64,000 bases of DNA, taken from NCBI GenBank assembly GCA_023229385.1, contig JALNZI010000002.1:62001-126000 (forward strand), in the 5' to 3' direction. Both the position numbers and the translations under genes were made by a program. Positions 51,843-61,300 of the stretch are shown piece after piece (position 1 is the first letter of the stretch; each line of letters opens with the position of its first letter). This stretch comes from Candidatus Omnitrophota bacterium (GTDB lineage Bacteria > Omnitrophota > Gorgyraeia > Gygaellales > Profunditerraquicolaceae). The notes under the pieces are model-generated. The model did not search any database and had not been told where the DNA came from. It saw only the letters and a list, made by a program, of their open reading frames with translations.

Positions 51843-52172
51843 TTAGACCCCTAAATCTTTTTCTGCTTCTATTACAACCTGTTCGATATGATTTACCCAT
51901 TCTGCAGCACTACACACTCGACAGGAATCTGATGCATCACATTTTACAGGCTCCTCAGACTCACACTTTCTTTTGGCAAGTTCCTCAATAACTTTTAAAC
52001 GGCGCAACAAGTTACTTAAACTTAATTGCCCGCCCAATTTCTCAGTTTGTTTTATTAAATCCTCTATCCCGTCCTCAAATACGTTTATTATATCTTTATA
52101 GTTCGCTATAATATTTTCATCGTATAGCTCCCTTCTTGCATAATCAAATAATGTTTTTAATTTAATGTTCAT
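51843..52172 (-). CDS. 109-aa helical protein
   Basis: GGAGGGGG precedes ATG 52172. Helical, with a Cys-rich C-terminal part (CDASDSCRVC). It ends three bases before the macro-domain gene. The function is unknown. Confidence 0.55.
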   Translation of the reverse strand: MNIKLKTLFDYARRELYDENIIANYKDIINVFEDGIEDLIKQTEKLGGQLSLSNLLRRLKVIEELAKRKCESEEPVKCDASDSCRVCSAAEWVNHIEQVVIEAEKDLGV

Positions 52173-52253
52173 ATCAATACCCCCTCCAAACACCAATTAA
52201 TACCCCAATGTTCTACTGCATTATAATAGGTATTTTTTTAAACAAAAACAAAT

Positions 52254-52892
52254 TTAAAATACATCTTTATTTATTTTTATTTTATCTAAAATCTTTTCTT
52301 TTTGCAGCCGTATACACTCTGCTGTTGTATGCATCATAGTAGCTACATCTCTAAGAGTTTTAGGTTCATAAGGTGGGGTTAAACCAAATAGAAGTGATAT
52401 TGTAAAGCGTTCTTTTTCTGTAAGATCTTTTAAATATAAATTAACAATTTCTTCTGCAGTATGCTCATTTATAAAAGCATCTTGATCCTCATCTGTTGTA
52501 GTAAAATAGCCCCCCTCAAAGCCCCGATAATTTATATGATTTTTTATATCCGCAACCTCTCTTAAATATTGGTTAATACTGGCCCTAATATGAAAAAAAC
52601 AATAACTAAAGACTCTTACATTGTATTTATCTACATTATACTTTTTAACACCCTCCATAAGACCCTCATTAGCCTCCTGTATCACATCCATAACATCAAC
52701 ATGATTGGGTATAGTAAAATTTCTTAAATAGTATATGACAAAGCGTAAATGAGAATTTACTACCCTTTCAAAGGCTTTTGCTGAACCTGAAGCAACTTGA
52801 AACATCAGCTCTCGCTCTTCCTCACGCTTTAAAGGGGTGTATCGTGGATGAGATAGGGATTTTGTATACTGTTCAAATACTAGGTTATTCAT
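52254..52892 (-). CDS. RNA polymerase sigma-70-family factor
   Basis: Region 2 (AFERVVNSHLRFVIYYLRNF, DVMDVIQEANEGLMEGVKK) and region 4 with an HTH (LRDVATMMHTTAECIRLQ) are present. At 212 residues it resembles the small phage sigma factors that drive middle or late transcription. It closes the operon of sugar genes. Confidence 0.85.
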   Translation of the reverse strand: MNNLVFEQYTKSLSHPRYTPLKREEERELMFQVASGSAKAFERVVNSHLRFVIYYLRNFTIPNHVDVMDVIQEANEGLMEGVKKYNVDKYNVRVFSYCFFHIRASINQYLREVADIKNHINYRGFEGGYFTTTDEDQDAFINEHTAEEIVNLYLKDLTEKERFTISLLFGLTPPYEPKTLRDVATMMHTTAECIRLQKEKILDKIKINKDVF

Positions 52893-52918
52893 ATTAGACT
52901 TTTAAAAGTTTGTTTCAA

Positions 52919-53440
52919 TTATTTACGTTTTAAACACTGTGCAGTAGCATCTCTCATTGATAATATAGGCTTACTAATGGGCCAATAAACTTTTAATGTG
53001 GGGTCATCCCAGGGAATTGTAAATTGCTTACTTCTATCATAAAAAGTAGTCTGTTTATAATAATAAACAACATTATCTGTTAAAGCTAGCATAGCATTAC
53101 CAAATCCAGGAGGAATTAATAATTGATACCTGTTTCTTTCACTAATATGAAATGCCTGCCACTCTAAATATGTAGGAGAGTCCATATTTAAATCAACAAT
53201 TACTTCATAAACCTCACCCGAAACTACTTGAATAAGCTTCCATGTTTCATTATCGCCATGAAATCCCCTTAACACATCTTTTCTAGATGTAGAAAAACTA
53301 TCCTGAACAAAAGGAACATTTACATCTAAAGATTTATAAATATTATTATTAAATGTTTCTACATAATCACCTCTAAAATCTCTAAATATGGGGATTTCTA
53401 ATAGTTTTGCTTTTTCAAATTTAGTATCATGAATAATCAT
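52919..53440 (-). CDS. RmlC-like cupin (dTDP-sugar 3,5-epimerase type)
   Basis: The blocks FVQDSFSTSRKDVLRGFHGD and IPPGFGNAML match the dTDP-4-dehydrorhamnose 3,5-epimerase family. One His of the family IPEGFAHGF block is Asn here, so the activity may differ. It is the last sugar gene of the operon. GGAAC precedes the ATG. Confidence 0.75.
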   Translation of the reverse strand: MIIHDTKFEKAKLLEIPIFRDFRGDYVETFNNNIYKSLDVNVPFVQDSFSTSRKDVLRGFHGDNETWKLIQVVSGEVYEVIVDLNMDSPTYLEWQAFHISERNRYQLLIPPGFGNAMLALTDNVVYYYKQTTFYDRSKQFTIPWDDPTLKVYWPISKPILSMRDATAQCLKRK

Positions 53441-54297
53441 AACGTTCCTTTCGCATAATTATATGCTTCTGTTATACCCTCTTCTAACGATGTAATTGCT
53501 TTAAATCCTATATCTCCTTGATCGGGGTCCTCAAACACCACTCTTGTTTGGCCCCCTCTTTTTTCTTTAGGTATATACACGATTTCTTTTCCTGAAAGTC
53601 TACTTAGTATTTCCGCTGCTTGCTTTATACTGTGTAATTTTCCAGAACCTAAGTTAATAGGTTTATTGGGCATTTGATCCATAGCTAATATCATTCCTCT
53701 AGCAACATCTTTAGCATTGATAAATTCCCTGGTTTCTGAACCATCCCCCCACACCTCTATAGTATCACATGTTAGTGCTTTCCTAATAAGACTAGTAATT
53801 ACCATGGCATCAATATTTTTAAAATTTCCATACCTTCCGTAAACATTTGAAGGGCGTATTACGCAACAATTATTACCAAATTCTGGGTATTGTATTTTAT
53901 AGGCCTCAATTTGAAACTCCCCCATTTGTTTTGCTGCAGCAGGATATTTATCTGTATCTGGATTCAATACTGCAACAGAAGAGGTGTATAAAAATTTCTT
54001 AACCCCTTGTAGTCGCGCGGCTTCCAAAATGTTGGTTCCACATTGAATCATGGGAACAAAAAAATCAATAGGTCTTTCACTAGTCATCTTAGGAGACCCC
54101 GTAATCCCCATAAGTGAAAAAACCTCATCTATACCCTCCATTACATCCAAACAAGTATTATAATAACGTAAATCAATGCCCAAACTCAAATCAGCATATC
54201 TAATAATTGCTTTAGGTTCCTTTATCTTTAGTTGTTCAACCAGTTCTCTCCCAATCATTCCTGTAGAACCAGTAACTAAAATATTCTTTTGTTCCAT
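53437..54297 (-). CDS. NAD(P)-dependent sugar epimerase/dehydratase (SDR)
   Basis: The Rossmann start VTGSTGMIGRE (TGxxGxIG) and the later catalytic YxxxK and DVARGMILAM block place it in the extended SDR family of nucleotide-sugar enzymes. It overlaps the RmlC-like gene by four bases. Confidence 0.85.
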   Translation of the reverse strand: MEQKNILVTGSTGMIGRELVEQLKIKEPKAIIRYADLSLGIDLRYYNTCLDVMEGIDEVFSLMGITGSPKMTSERPIDFFVPMIQCGTNILEAARLQGVKKFLYTSSVAVLNPDTDKYPAAAKQMGEFQIEAYKIQYPEFGNNCCVIRPSNVYGRYGNFKNIDAMVITSLIRKALTCDTIEVWGDGSETREFINAKDVARGMILAMDQMPNKPINLGSGKLHSIKQAAEILSRLSGKEIVYIPKEKRGGQTRVVFEDPDQGDIGFKAITSLEEGITEAYNYAKGTL

Positions 54298-54299
54298 AT

Positions 54300-54842
54300 T
54301 TATCCTTTGTGGTATAAATCACCATATTCTATAAGAATAGTTGACTTACCATCCTCTCTATTTAATGCAAGTTTATATTCATCAAAAATTTGATTCTTAT
54401 CTAGCAATTGCACTACATTTATCTCCCCCCTACACAATAGTTTTAAAGCCTCCGTATGATCCTGACAATGCTGAGGCCCCGGATTTAAAGGTTCTTTAGC
54501 CCCTACACTAGTGCGTATAATAACCCGAGGATTATAACCCCCTTTAGATACTTTTTTAATATTCGCCAAATGATTTGTAATCTGATTAGCAGCTACAATT
54601 AAAAAATCCATTCTAGGATAAATACTGACAGGTATCCAACCCCCCAAAGCCAGACCTATGCTCATGCCCATCTGAAAATCTTCAAACACCGGTAACTCTA
54701 ATCTAGACTCCATGGGTACATTTTTCATACTTTTGTATAATGCATGGCCATCAAATTCTACTGACTGCCCTATAAATTTAACTTTTGGATTTTCACCTAA
54801 GTATGTCATAACTCTTATAAGTTCATCAAAATAATCCGCCAT
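54300..54842 (-). CDS. E1-beta-like TPP enzyme, pyrimidine domain
   Basis: The 180-residue protein covers the pyrimidine-binding half of 2-oxoacid-dehydrogenase E1-beta or transketolase-like enzymes: GHALYKSMKNVP, and GMSIGLALGGWIPV. It pairs with the next upstream gene, which holds the TPP diphosphate part. GGGG precedes the ATG. Confidence 0.75.
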   Translation of the reverse strand: MADYFDELIRVMTYLGENPKVKFIGQSVEFDGHALYKSMKNVPMESRLELPVFEDFQMGMSIGLALGGWIPVSIYPRMDFLIVAANQITNHLANIKKVSKGGYNPRVIIRTSVGAKEPLNPGPQHCQDHTEALKLLCRGEINVVQLLDKNQIFDEYKLALNREDGKSTILIEYGDLYHKG

Positions 54843-54851
54843 AAACCCCTC

Positions 54852-55493
54852 TCAAAAATGAACAAATTTTCCAATTCCAACATGTGGATAGACTTCTCGT
54901 TTATAATTAAAATAAGTTACATAATCTTTTAAATTTCCATTCTTAAAATAATCACATGCTACTTTACCACCCCAAGTTTCATCCGTAGGGGAATTGGTGG
55001 ATAAATTATTATCCTCAATTATAAAATGAATGGGAAGTTTTTTATTTACTGAATACTTTACTGCCTCATAAAAAACACCACTTTCTGCTGCCATGTCTCC
55101 CACAAAACAAAAAACTCTCCCGTCTGAATTATTATATTTTAAACCTAAAGCAGTTCCTACAGCTATAGGTAAAATACCCCCCACAATCGCAGATGTATAA
55201 ATGTGATGTTTTGGGGATTGAAAGGATATGCTGTTCCCCAATAAAATTTCTTCCAATAATACTTCTTTGGGTACTCCATGCAAAATAGAATGGTAATGAT
55301 TACGCCATGTAGAAAATACCCAATCCTCAGAATTTATATATTGAAAAAAATCAATAAGATACTCCTCATTATTAAAAGACAAGTGTACCGGGGCTTTTAT
55401 CTGACCTCCCTCCCATCTTTTAGCAATATCAGACTCAAAATCTATAAGCTCTTGTTTTGTAATATTTATCTCTCGCTGCTTTGTAAGTCCCAT
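54852..55493 (-). CDS. E1-alpha-like TPP enzyme, diphosphate domain
   Basis: The TPP motif is FVGDMAAESGVFYE...EDNNLS (GDx...N), and SAIVGGILPIAVGTALG matches the E1-alpha pattern. With the gene at 54300 it makes an alpha-beta TPP pair of unknown reaction. GGAG precedes the ATG 55493 (an upstream in-frame ATG at 55499 is closer to the site). Confidence 0.75.
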   Translation of the reverse strand: MGLTKQREINITKQELIDFESDIAKRWEGGQIKAPVHLSFNNEEYLIDFFQYINSEDWVFSTWRNHYHSILHGVPKEVLLEEILLGNSISFQSPKHHIYTSAIVGGILPIAVGTALGLKYNNSDGRVFCFVGDMAAESGVFYEAVKYSVNKKLPIHFIIEDNNLSTNSPTDETWGGKVACDYFKNGNLKDYVTYFNYKREVYPHVGIGKFVHF

Positions 55494-55505
55494 ACACATG
55501 CTCTC

Positions 55506-56288
55506 CTAAACCCACTTATTTGGTACATTATTTCCCTGAGAAACTTGATAAATAGACTCATCCATTACAAAAGATTCAAAAGGCATTGATCTTGTTTCCC
55601 GTAAATTATCATTATCAGACCACAATGATTTTAGTAAATTTGTGTCTTGATGCCCCCAATGACCCCAAGTTGTATTGTAAGTTTTTGCAGCCCAACCTAC
55701 ATCTTCATCTGAATGACCCTCCTTACACCAAAAATAAGATCCACCAGCATAGAAAGCTCTTATAAATAAGTCAAAATTAGCATCACAATATATAAAACTT
55801 TTATCAAAACCACCCAATTCCATAAAAAACTTTCTACTAATAAGGGAAAGTCCCCCAGGTATTAGCATAGTTCGTTTATTAGTATCTACGTATCTAGGAA
55901 TTTTGCAGGTGTGCGTTTGATCTGCCCCCCGTAAAAACATTCTCAAAGCAATTATAGCTTTATAATCATTCTTTTGAGTGTATATAGAATATGCCTCGTC
56001 TAAAGCCCCTGGACTAAATATAAGATCATCCGCCACAAGACTGATTACATCTCCCTTAGTATGCATTGCCCCAATCTGCCAGCACTGAATTAATTTAATA
56101 TTAGCAGTTTTTATATAAATTAAATTATGGGGCAAATCAAATGTAGGGGCTATGGGTCCACAAAAAATTATCTCAAATGGCAGTGTAGTGGCTTGTGAAA
56201 CACTTTCATAAAGATGCATCCATAGGTGCGGACGAATGCTAGGTCCAAACAAACTCAAAACTGGCTTTATTATAATATCACTATCCAT
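55506..56288 (-). CDS. Family-2 glycosyltransferase
   Basis: The GT-A fold is suggested by VISLVADDLIFSPGALDEA with the DD pair that binds metal and nucleotide sugar. The 260-residue size is normal. It may attach the sugar made by this operon to a phage or host target. GAGGG precedes the start. Confidence 0.8.
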   Translation of the reverse strand: MDSDIIIKPVLSLFGPSIRPHLWMHLYESVSQATTLPFEIIFCGPIAPTFDLPHNLIYIKTANIKLIQCWQIGAMHTKGDVISLVADDLIFSPGALDEAYSIYTQKNDYKAIIALRMFLRGADQTHTCKIPRYVDTNKRTMLIPGGLSLISRKFFMELGGFDKSFIYCDANFDLFIRAFYAGGSYFWCKEGHSDEDVGWAAKTYNTTWGHWGHQDTNLLKSLWSDNDNLRETRSMPFESFVMDESIYQVSQGNNVPNKWV

Positions 56289-56291
56289 ATA

Positions 56292-57050
56292 CTAATTACC
56301 CTCATAAATAAAATAAGAAGTTCTCGAAGTAATAGGAAATCTCATTAGCTTAATCTTATTAAGTCCAATTTCTTCCATTAATGCAACAGTCTCCCCTGGG
56401 GAATCTGGATCATTTAATTCATCAAATCCGACTACACTACCCCTAACTAATCTGCTTTTAATCATTCTTAAACAATCTCTAGTTGGTTTATAAATATCAA
56501 AATCAAAATATGCTAAAGCAATAATAGTCTCAGGATGATCCTCTAAATACTTATTAAATGTAATGGATGCATCCCCCTTAATTACTTCAAACTTAGGTAT
56601 GTGCGATAGGGGGTTATCTGCCTCTTGGGCTTTTAAAATTTCTCTAAGATAGTCATCATATTCTGAAGGAAGTAATAAGTTCCCCTCCCTCATAAGATCA
56701 GAGCCACCATCCTTTAAATCTATAGAAGAAAACCCAGTAAAGGTATCAAATCCAATAATCTTGCGATGCCTATTAAAAGGTTCATAAATACCACGCAAAG
56801 CAGAAAATAAAGAAAGATTTTGCCCCCAATGGCAACCAAACTCTATTGCAACCCCCTGCAAATTTACTATATTACTATACAAATGGTTCATAAATAATAT
56901 TCTTGACAGTGTTTTTGAATTTAAATATAAACCCAAATTTGATAGTATTTGATCATCCGGCAAAGGACTATTTTTAAAAAGTTTTACTAAATTATTTCTT
57001 GCTGCTTTTTCATTCTCACTTGTATATGTTTTTATATCAAATTCACCCAT
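56292..57050 (-). CDS. TylF/MycF-like sugar O-methyltransferase
   Basis: The sequence IEFGCHWGQNLSLFSALRG, IIGFDTFTGFSSID and DFDIYKPTRDCL matches the TylF methyltransferase family, which methylates sugar hydroxyls. It fits a late step in sugar decoration. GAGG precedes the ATG. Confidence 0.75.
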   Translation of the reverse strand: MGEFDIKTYTSENEKAARNNLVKLFKNSPLPDDQILSNLGLYLNSKTLSRILFMNHLYSNIVNLQGVAIEFGCHWGQNLSLFSALRGIYEPFNRHRKIIGFDTFTGFSSIDLKDGGSDLMREGNLLLPSEYDDYLREILKAQEADNPLSHIPKFEVIKGDASITFNKYLEDHPETIIALAYFDFDIYKPTRDCLRMIKSRLVRGSVVGFDELNDPDSPGETVALMEEIGLNKIKLMRFPITSRTSYFIYEGN

Positions 57051-57959
57051 CTAAACCTCCGATAATACATTAATAAATTTTTCTCTAAGAGAATTTATAT
57101 CTAAACCATATTTTTCATGTAACCACTTCCTATCAGCGTAACCAAAAAATTGTTTATCCTCCAAAGCAATTTTAATTATAGGTTTAAATACACCTATCTC
57201 TGACATATACTCCAAAATAGTAGTAGATAGAGCACCATATTTAACATTTTCTTCTACAACAACTATTTTATTAGACAAATTTATAATATCAGATAAAATA
57301 CCTTTAGAATAGGGTTTTATTTTATACATGTCAACTAAACCTATTTTTAAACCCTCTAAAGCTTCCACACAAGAATGAACCATTGTTCCGGTAGAAATAA
57401 CATTAACTTTTGATAAATTTTTTATAACATTAAATCCATCAAGATGTAATGTAAAATCATAGTCAGGATAAATTCCTTTATCCAACCTAATAAATGCAGG
57501 AGCTTTTAAATTATATGATAGCTTAACACATTCCTTGGTTGTAAAAGCATCACTTGTATTTAATATAGTCATTTCTGGTAAAGTTCTCATAATAGCTATG
57601 TCATTTATAGCATGGTGCGTTGGCCCATCAAAACTAAAACTAAACCCCGCACCCAGCCCAATTAACGTTATTGGCAAATTCATACTGCATATATTAACCT
57701 TTATCTGCTCATAACATCTCATAGTCATAAATGAGGTAATTGAATAAATATAAGGTTTAAATCCACCAATAGCAAGACCTGTGGCTACAAGAATTGCATT
57801 TTGTTCTGCAACCCCCATATTAAAAAATCTATCAGGAAAATCCCTTTTAAATTTTTTTAGAGCAAAGGCATCCGCATCAGCAGTAAGAAACACAATTTTA
57901 TCATCCTGTCGTGCATACTCATAAAGACTATCAAATAATATATCTCTAAGATCAACCAT
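57051..57959 (-). CDS. Transketolase C-terminal half (pyrimidine plus C domain)
   Basis: NMGVAEQNAILVATGLAIGG and FSFDGPTHHAINDI are transketolase pyrimidine-domain blocks. The 302 residues lack the diphosphate domain, which is the neighbouring gene. It overlaps that gene by eight bases (ATGGTTGA). It would form a split transketolase. Confidence 0.85.
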   Translation of the reverse strand: MVDLRDILFDSLYEYARQDDKIVFLTADADAFALKKFKRDFPDRFFNMGVAEQNAILVATGLAIGGFKPYIYSITSFMTMRCYEQIKVNICSMNLPITLIGLGAGFSFSFDGPTHHAINDIAIMRTLPEMTILNTSDAFTTKECVKLSYNLKAPAFIRLDKGIYPDYDFTLHLDGFNVIKNLSKVNVISTGTMVHSCVEALEGLKIGLVDMYKIKPYSKGILSDIINLSNKIVVVEENVKYGALSTTILEYMSEIGVFKPIIKIALEDKQFFGYADRKWLHEKYGLDINSLREKFINVLSEV

Positions 57960-58719
57960 TTAATTCTTTACTCGCTTGAATATATTGTTCTTTATTAAGT
58001 ATACCACTATGACTATCCACATTATTTTCTAAAAAAGATATTCCCTTACCCTTAATTGTATTAAATATAATAATAACAGATTCATTGTCAATACTATCGA
58101 AAGCTGTTAATATGGAATAAAAATCATGCCCATCCATCTCTATTACCCGCAAACCAAATGCCTCGAATTTGTCTACCAATCTATCATTCTCAATAAAATC
58201 TGTTACAGATAATCTATTCCTATCCACAATAATAGTTAAGCCCGCAATTTTATTCTTAGCTATAAAATCTATAGATTCCCATATAGATCCCTCCTCACAC
58301 TCACCGTCCCCCACAACCACAAAAATTTTCTTTTGACTATTACCCCCCAACTTTAAAGCAAGAGCATACCCAGCACCTATACCAATAACATGTCCAAGAG
58401 ATCCCGTGTTATATTCCGATTCTAAAAAATTTTTATCAAATTGAGTGCCCAATAAGGACCCGTTAGTACCAAAAGTATCTAATAAATCTTTACTTAGTAA
58501 TCCCAAGTCTTCCCAAATTGCATAAGAAGCCAAACAGGCGTGTCCCTTACCAATTAAAAGTAAATCTTTTTCTTTGTTTCCATATTTTAATACCCCACCA
58601 TAGTAAATGGCTACAAGAATATCGACCAAAGAAAGGGTTCCTCCTAAATGACCTTTTCCTGTCTTATAAGCTATATCAAGTATTCTTTTGCGTATTTTCT
58701 TAGCTTTTTCTATTAACAT
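57952..58719 (-). CDS. Transketolase N-terminal half (diphosphate domain)
   Basis: GKGHLGGTLS and the TPP motif VVGDGECEEGSIWES...N are those of transketolase N-terminal halves. It pairs with the previous entry. The pair may add a two-carbon unit to a sugar or keto acid in this pathway. Confidence 0.85.
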   Translation of the reverse strand: MLIEKAKKIRKRILDIAYKTGKGHLGGTLSLVDILVAIYYGGVLKYGNKEKDLLLIGKGHACLASYAIWEDLGLLSKDLLDTFGTNGSLLGTQFDKNFLESEYNTGSLGHVIGIGAGYALALKLGGNSQKKIFVVVGDGECEEGSIWESIDFIAKNKIAGLTIIVDRNRLSVTDFIENDRLVDKFEAFGLRVIEMDGHDFYSILTAFDSIDNESVIIIFNTIKGKGISFLENNVDSHSGILNKEQYIQASKELNG

Positions 58720-60359
58720 ATGGGTAGTATCAATTTTTGCTCACTATCACAAATAATTTCAATAATAGCAGGTCCATACACATCTTTAAACTTGGCTGCA
58801 ATAGTATCAAAATTTTTATAATCATCAATTAAATAATATGGTATATCATAGGCATCGGCAACTTTTTTAATATTAAGCATAGTATTTTCATCCTCAACAT
58901 GCCTCCCATGGTCCCTCATGGAAATATAGCCCCCATTATTAATAATAAATAACTTCACATTAAGTTTATAATAAGAAAGCGTTTTTAACTCTTGAATATT
59001 AGTCTCTAAGGAGCCATCACCCGTCATTGTAAGAATACAAACTTTTGGATCTGCTATTGCAGCACCAATAGATAAGGGTATAGATAGACCCATAGAAGCA
59101 TAAGCCCCTGAAGTTATTTCTTTAACTCCATTTTCAAATGAAAAAGTTTGCCCCGCAACATAATAACTGCTACCAGCATCATCAACAAGAATGTCCCCCT
59201 TTTTGGACATCTCATCAATCTTTTTTGCTACAAAATAAATATCAATAGGATTTTGTTCTTTAACAAACAACTTGGTAGATAATTTTTCTTTATACTTTAA
59301 ACAGTGTTCAAACCAATTTTTACGCTCTGCAGAATATCTTATAGGAAATGCATACAAAATATTTAAGAGACCCCTTAAAAAGTCTTGTGCATCTTTTATA
59401 ACTACTCCGGACAACCTATGTTGAACTTTAGTAATCTCAGCTAATTCAATATCCACCATGTAAATCTTTGCATTTGGATTAAAAAAAGATAGATCATACC
59501 CAGCAAATGCCACAGATAGACTTGTTCCTATAGCAATTACTACATCGGCTTCACCCATAATTAACTTATTAAATTTTGTTCCTTTTATACCCCCCAAACC
59601 CATATTATTAACATTTGAATAAGGTAAACAGTCAAGCCCAAGTCTTGATAAAATTATCGGGCATTCTAAACAAGATGCTAACCTTTTAAGTTCAGAAACA
59701 GCATCTGAGTTTTTAATTCCTTGGCCAGCTAATATTAATGGTCTCTTTGCATTGTTTAAGTCCTCAGATATCTTATCAGTAAATTTTTTATTAGTGCTAA
59801 ACCCAAAAAGATTATCTTCCTCCACATATGCAGATTGTATGTCCAAAGGAATATCCAACCAAACTGGTCCCATTCTTCCGGATGTTGCTACAGATATAGC
59901 TTTCTCCAACTCATAAAGAATGCTTTCTGGTATAGTAATCATAACTGCGTATTTAGTAATGGACTTAACAACGTCAATAATATTTAACTCCTGTATACCA
60001 AAAGACCTCAAATTAGGTATATTAGCATTTTTTGTTGTTTGATTAATAGGAGATTGACCCGAAATTACAAGAACAGGGGAGGAATCTACATAGCATTCCG
60101 TTACACCAGTAACAGCATTTGCACCCCCAGGACCAGTAGTTACATAAACAACCCCAAACCCGCCTTTTGTACGTGCATATGCCTCTGCCATCATAGGTCC
60201 TGTGGCTTCATTTTTTATACAAACTCCTCGAATACCCTCATGCTTTGATATGGCTTCATCTAAATGAATAGCACCCCCACCACTAAGCATAAATACATCT
60301 GTTATTCCCCTCTTATACAACCAATCTGCTATAAAATCAGATACTTTTACTTTGGCCAT
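58713..60359 (-). CDS. Acetolactate-synthase-like TPP enzyme
   Basis: The 548-residue protein is full length: FMLSGGGAIHLDEA, catalytic Glu in KNEATGPMMAEAYAR, and TPP motif TGDGSLETNIQ...NNGGY. ALS-like enzymes can act on sugars, for example the YerE type that builds branched sugars. It overlaps PanB by 13 bases. Confidence 0.85.
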   Translation of the reverse strand: MAKVKVSDFIADWLYKRGITDVFMLSGGGAIHLDEAISKHEGIRGVCIKNEATGPMMAEAYARTKGGFGVVYVTTGPGGANAVTGVTECYVDSSPVLVISGQSPINQTTKNANIPNLRSFGIQELNIIDVVKSITKYAVMITIPESILYELEKAISVATSGRMGPVWLDIPLDIQSAYVEEDNLFGFSTNKKFTDKISEDLNNAKRPLILAGQGIKNSDAVSELKRLASCLECPIILSRLGLDCLPYSNVNNMGLGGIKGTKFNKLIMGEADVVIAIGTSLSVAFAGYDLSFFNPNAKIYMVDIELAEITKVQHRLSGVVIKDAQDFLRGLLNILYAFPIRYSAERKNWFEHCLKYKEKLSTKLFVKEQNPIDIYFVAKKIDEMSKKGDILVDDAGSSYYVAGQTFSFENGVKEITSGAYASMGLSIPLSIGAAIADPKVCILTMTGDGSLETNIQELKTLSYYKLNVKLFIINNGGYISMRDHGRHVEDENTMLNIKKVADAYDIPYYLIDDYKNFDTIAAKFKDVYGPAIIEIICDSEQKLILPIC

Positions 60360-61282
60360 AAATCACTTTCTTTTAATAAATCTAATTCCTCTTTCTTTAT
60401 GGGATAACAAAATTCTTCTGTTGGAAAAATACCCTCTCTTACTTCCTTAACATATTGCTCTATAGCATGAGTTATTAAAAATAATAACCCATCGTTTTTT
60501 GTCTCTCTTCCATATATAATAATATTTGTAGCATGATTATTTATATGTTGAAAATACAGTTTAGAAGCATCCGGAATATAACATTTCGAAAAATAAGGTC
60601 TAAACGTAGGATACAATCCTAATAAATCATGCATAATAAGTAATTGACCATCTACCTTACTACCAGCACCCACTCCATACACAGGAACCTTACATTTCTT
60701 AGTTATTGCCCACCCAGGCTCTGTTGGAATTGCTTCTAACAAAATTGAAAATACACCTGCTTTTTCAAGACAACTTGCATCATCTATTGTTTCAACAAAA
60801 GATTCTAAATCTTTACATTGAACTTTATAACCCCCAAAAGATTGCGTGCTTTGTGGTGTAAGTCCCAAATGTCCCATAACCAATATACCAGAATTAACAA
60901 TAGCCTCAATTCTAGAAGAAACCCTGCACCCTCCTTCAAGTTTTATAGCATCACAACCAGCCTCTTTTATAAATCTCAATGCATTTCTTACAGCATCCTC
61001 ATCAGAAATTTCATATGATCCTTGAGGCATATCCCCTATAATAAATGTATTAGGAGCCCCTCTACGAACTGCCTTAGCCATCATAATCATTTCATCCATT
61101 ACTATTGGATTTGTATTAGAATATCCATATTGAACCATACCTCCAGAATCTCCTACAAGAATCATATCCACTCCAGCTTTCTCCGCACAATAAGCCATTG
61201 GATAATCATAGGCAGTAACCCAAGCAACAGGTATACCTTCCTTTTTCATAGCATTCATTTTAAAAATATTTAATTTAGACAT
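60347..61282 (-). CDS. panB: PanB (3-methyl-2-oxobutanoate hydroxymethyltransferase)
   Basis: The blocks VTAYDYPMAY, LVGDSGGMVQYGYSNT, DMPQGSYE and MGHLGLTPQS are hallmark PanB motifs, with the catalytic Glu in LEAIPTEPG. In bacteria PanB makes ketopantoate from methylene-THF. It is surprising in a phage sugar operon, and it may hydroxymethylate an unusual keto acid. GGAGT precedes the start. Confidence 0.9.
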   Translation of the reverse strand: MSKLNIFKMNAMKKEGIPVAWVTAYDYPMAYCAEKAGVDMILVGDSGGMVQYGYSNTNPIVMDEMIMMAKAVRRGAPNTFIIGDMPQGSYEISDEDAVRNALRFIKEAGCDAIKLEGGCRVSSRIEAIVNSGILVMGHLGLTPQSTQSFGGYKVQCKDLESFVETIDDASCLEKAGVFSILLEAIPTEPGWAITKKCKVPVYGVGAGSKVDGQLLIMHDLLGLYPTFRPYFSKCYIPDASKLYFQHINNHATNIIIYGRETKNDGLLFLITHAIEQYVKEVREGIFPTEEFCYPIKKEELDLLKESDLWPK

Positions 61283-61300
61283 AAAAATACTCCTAAAAAT

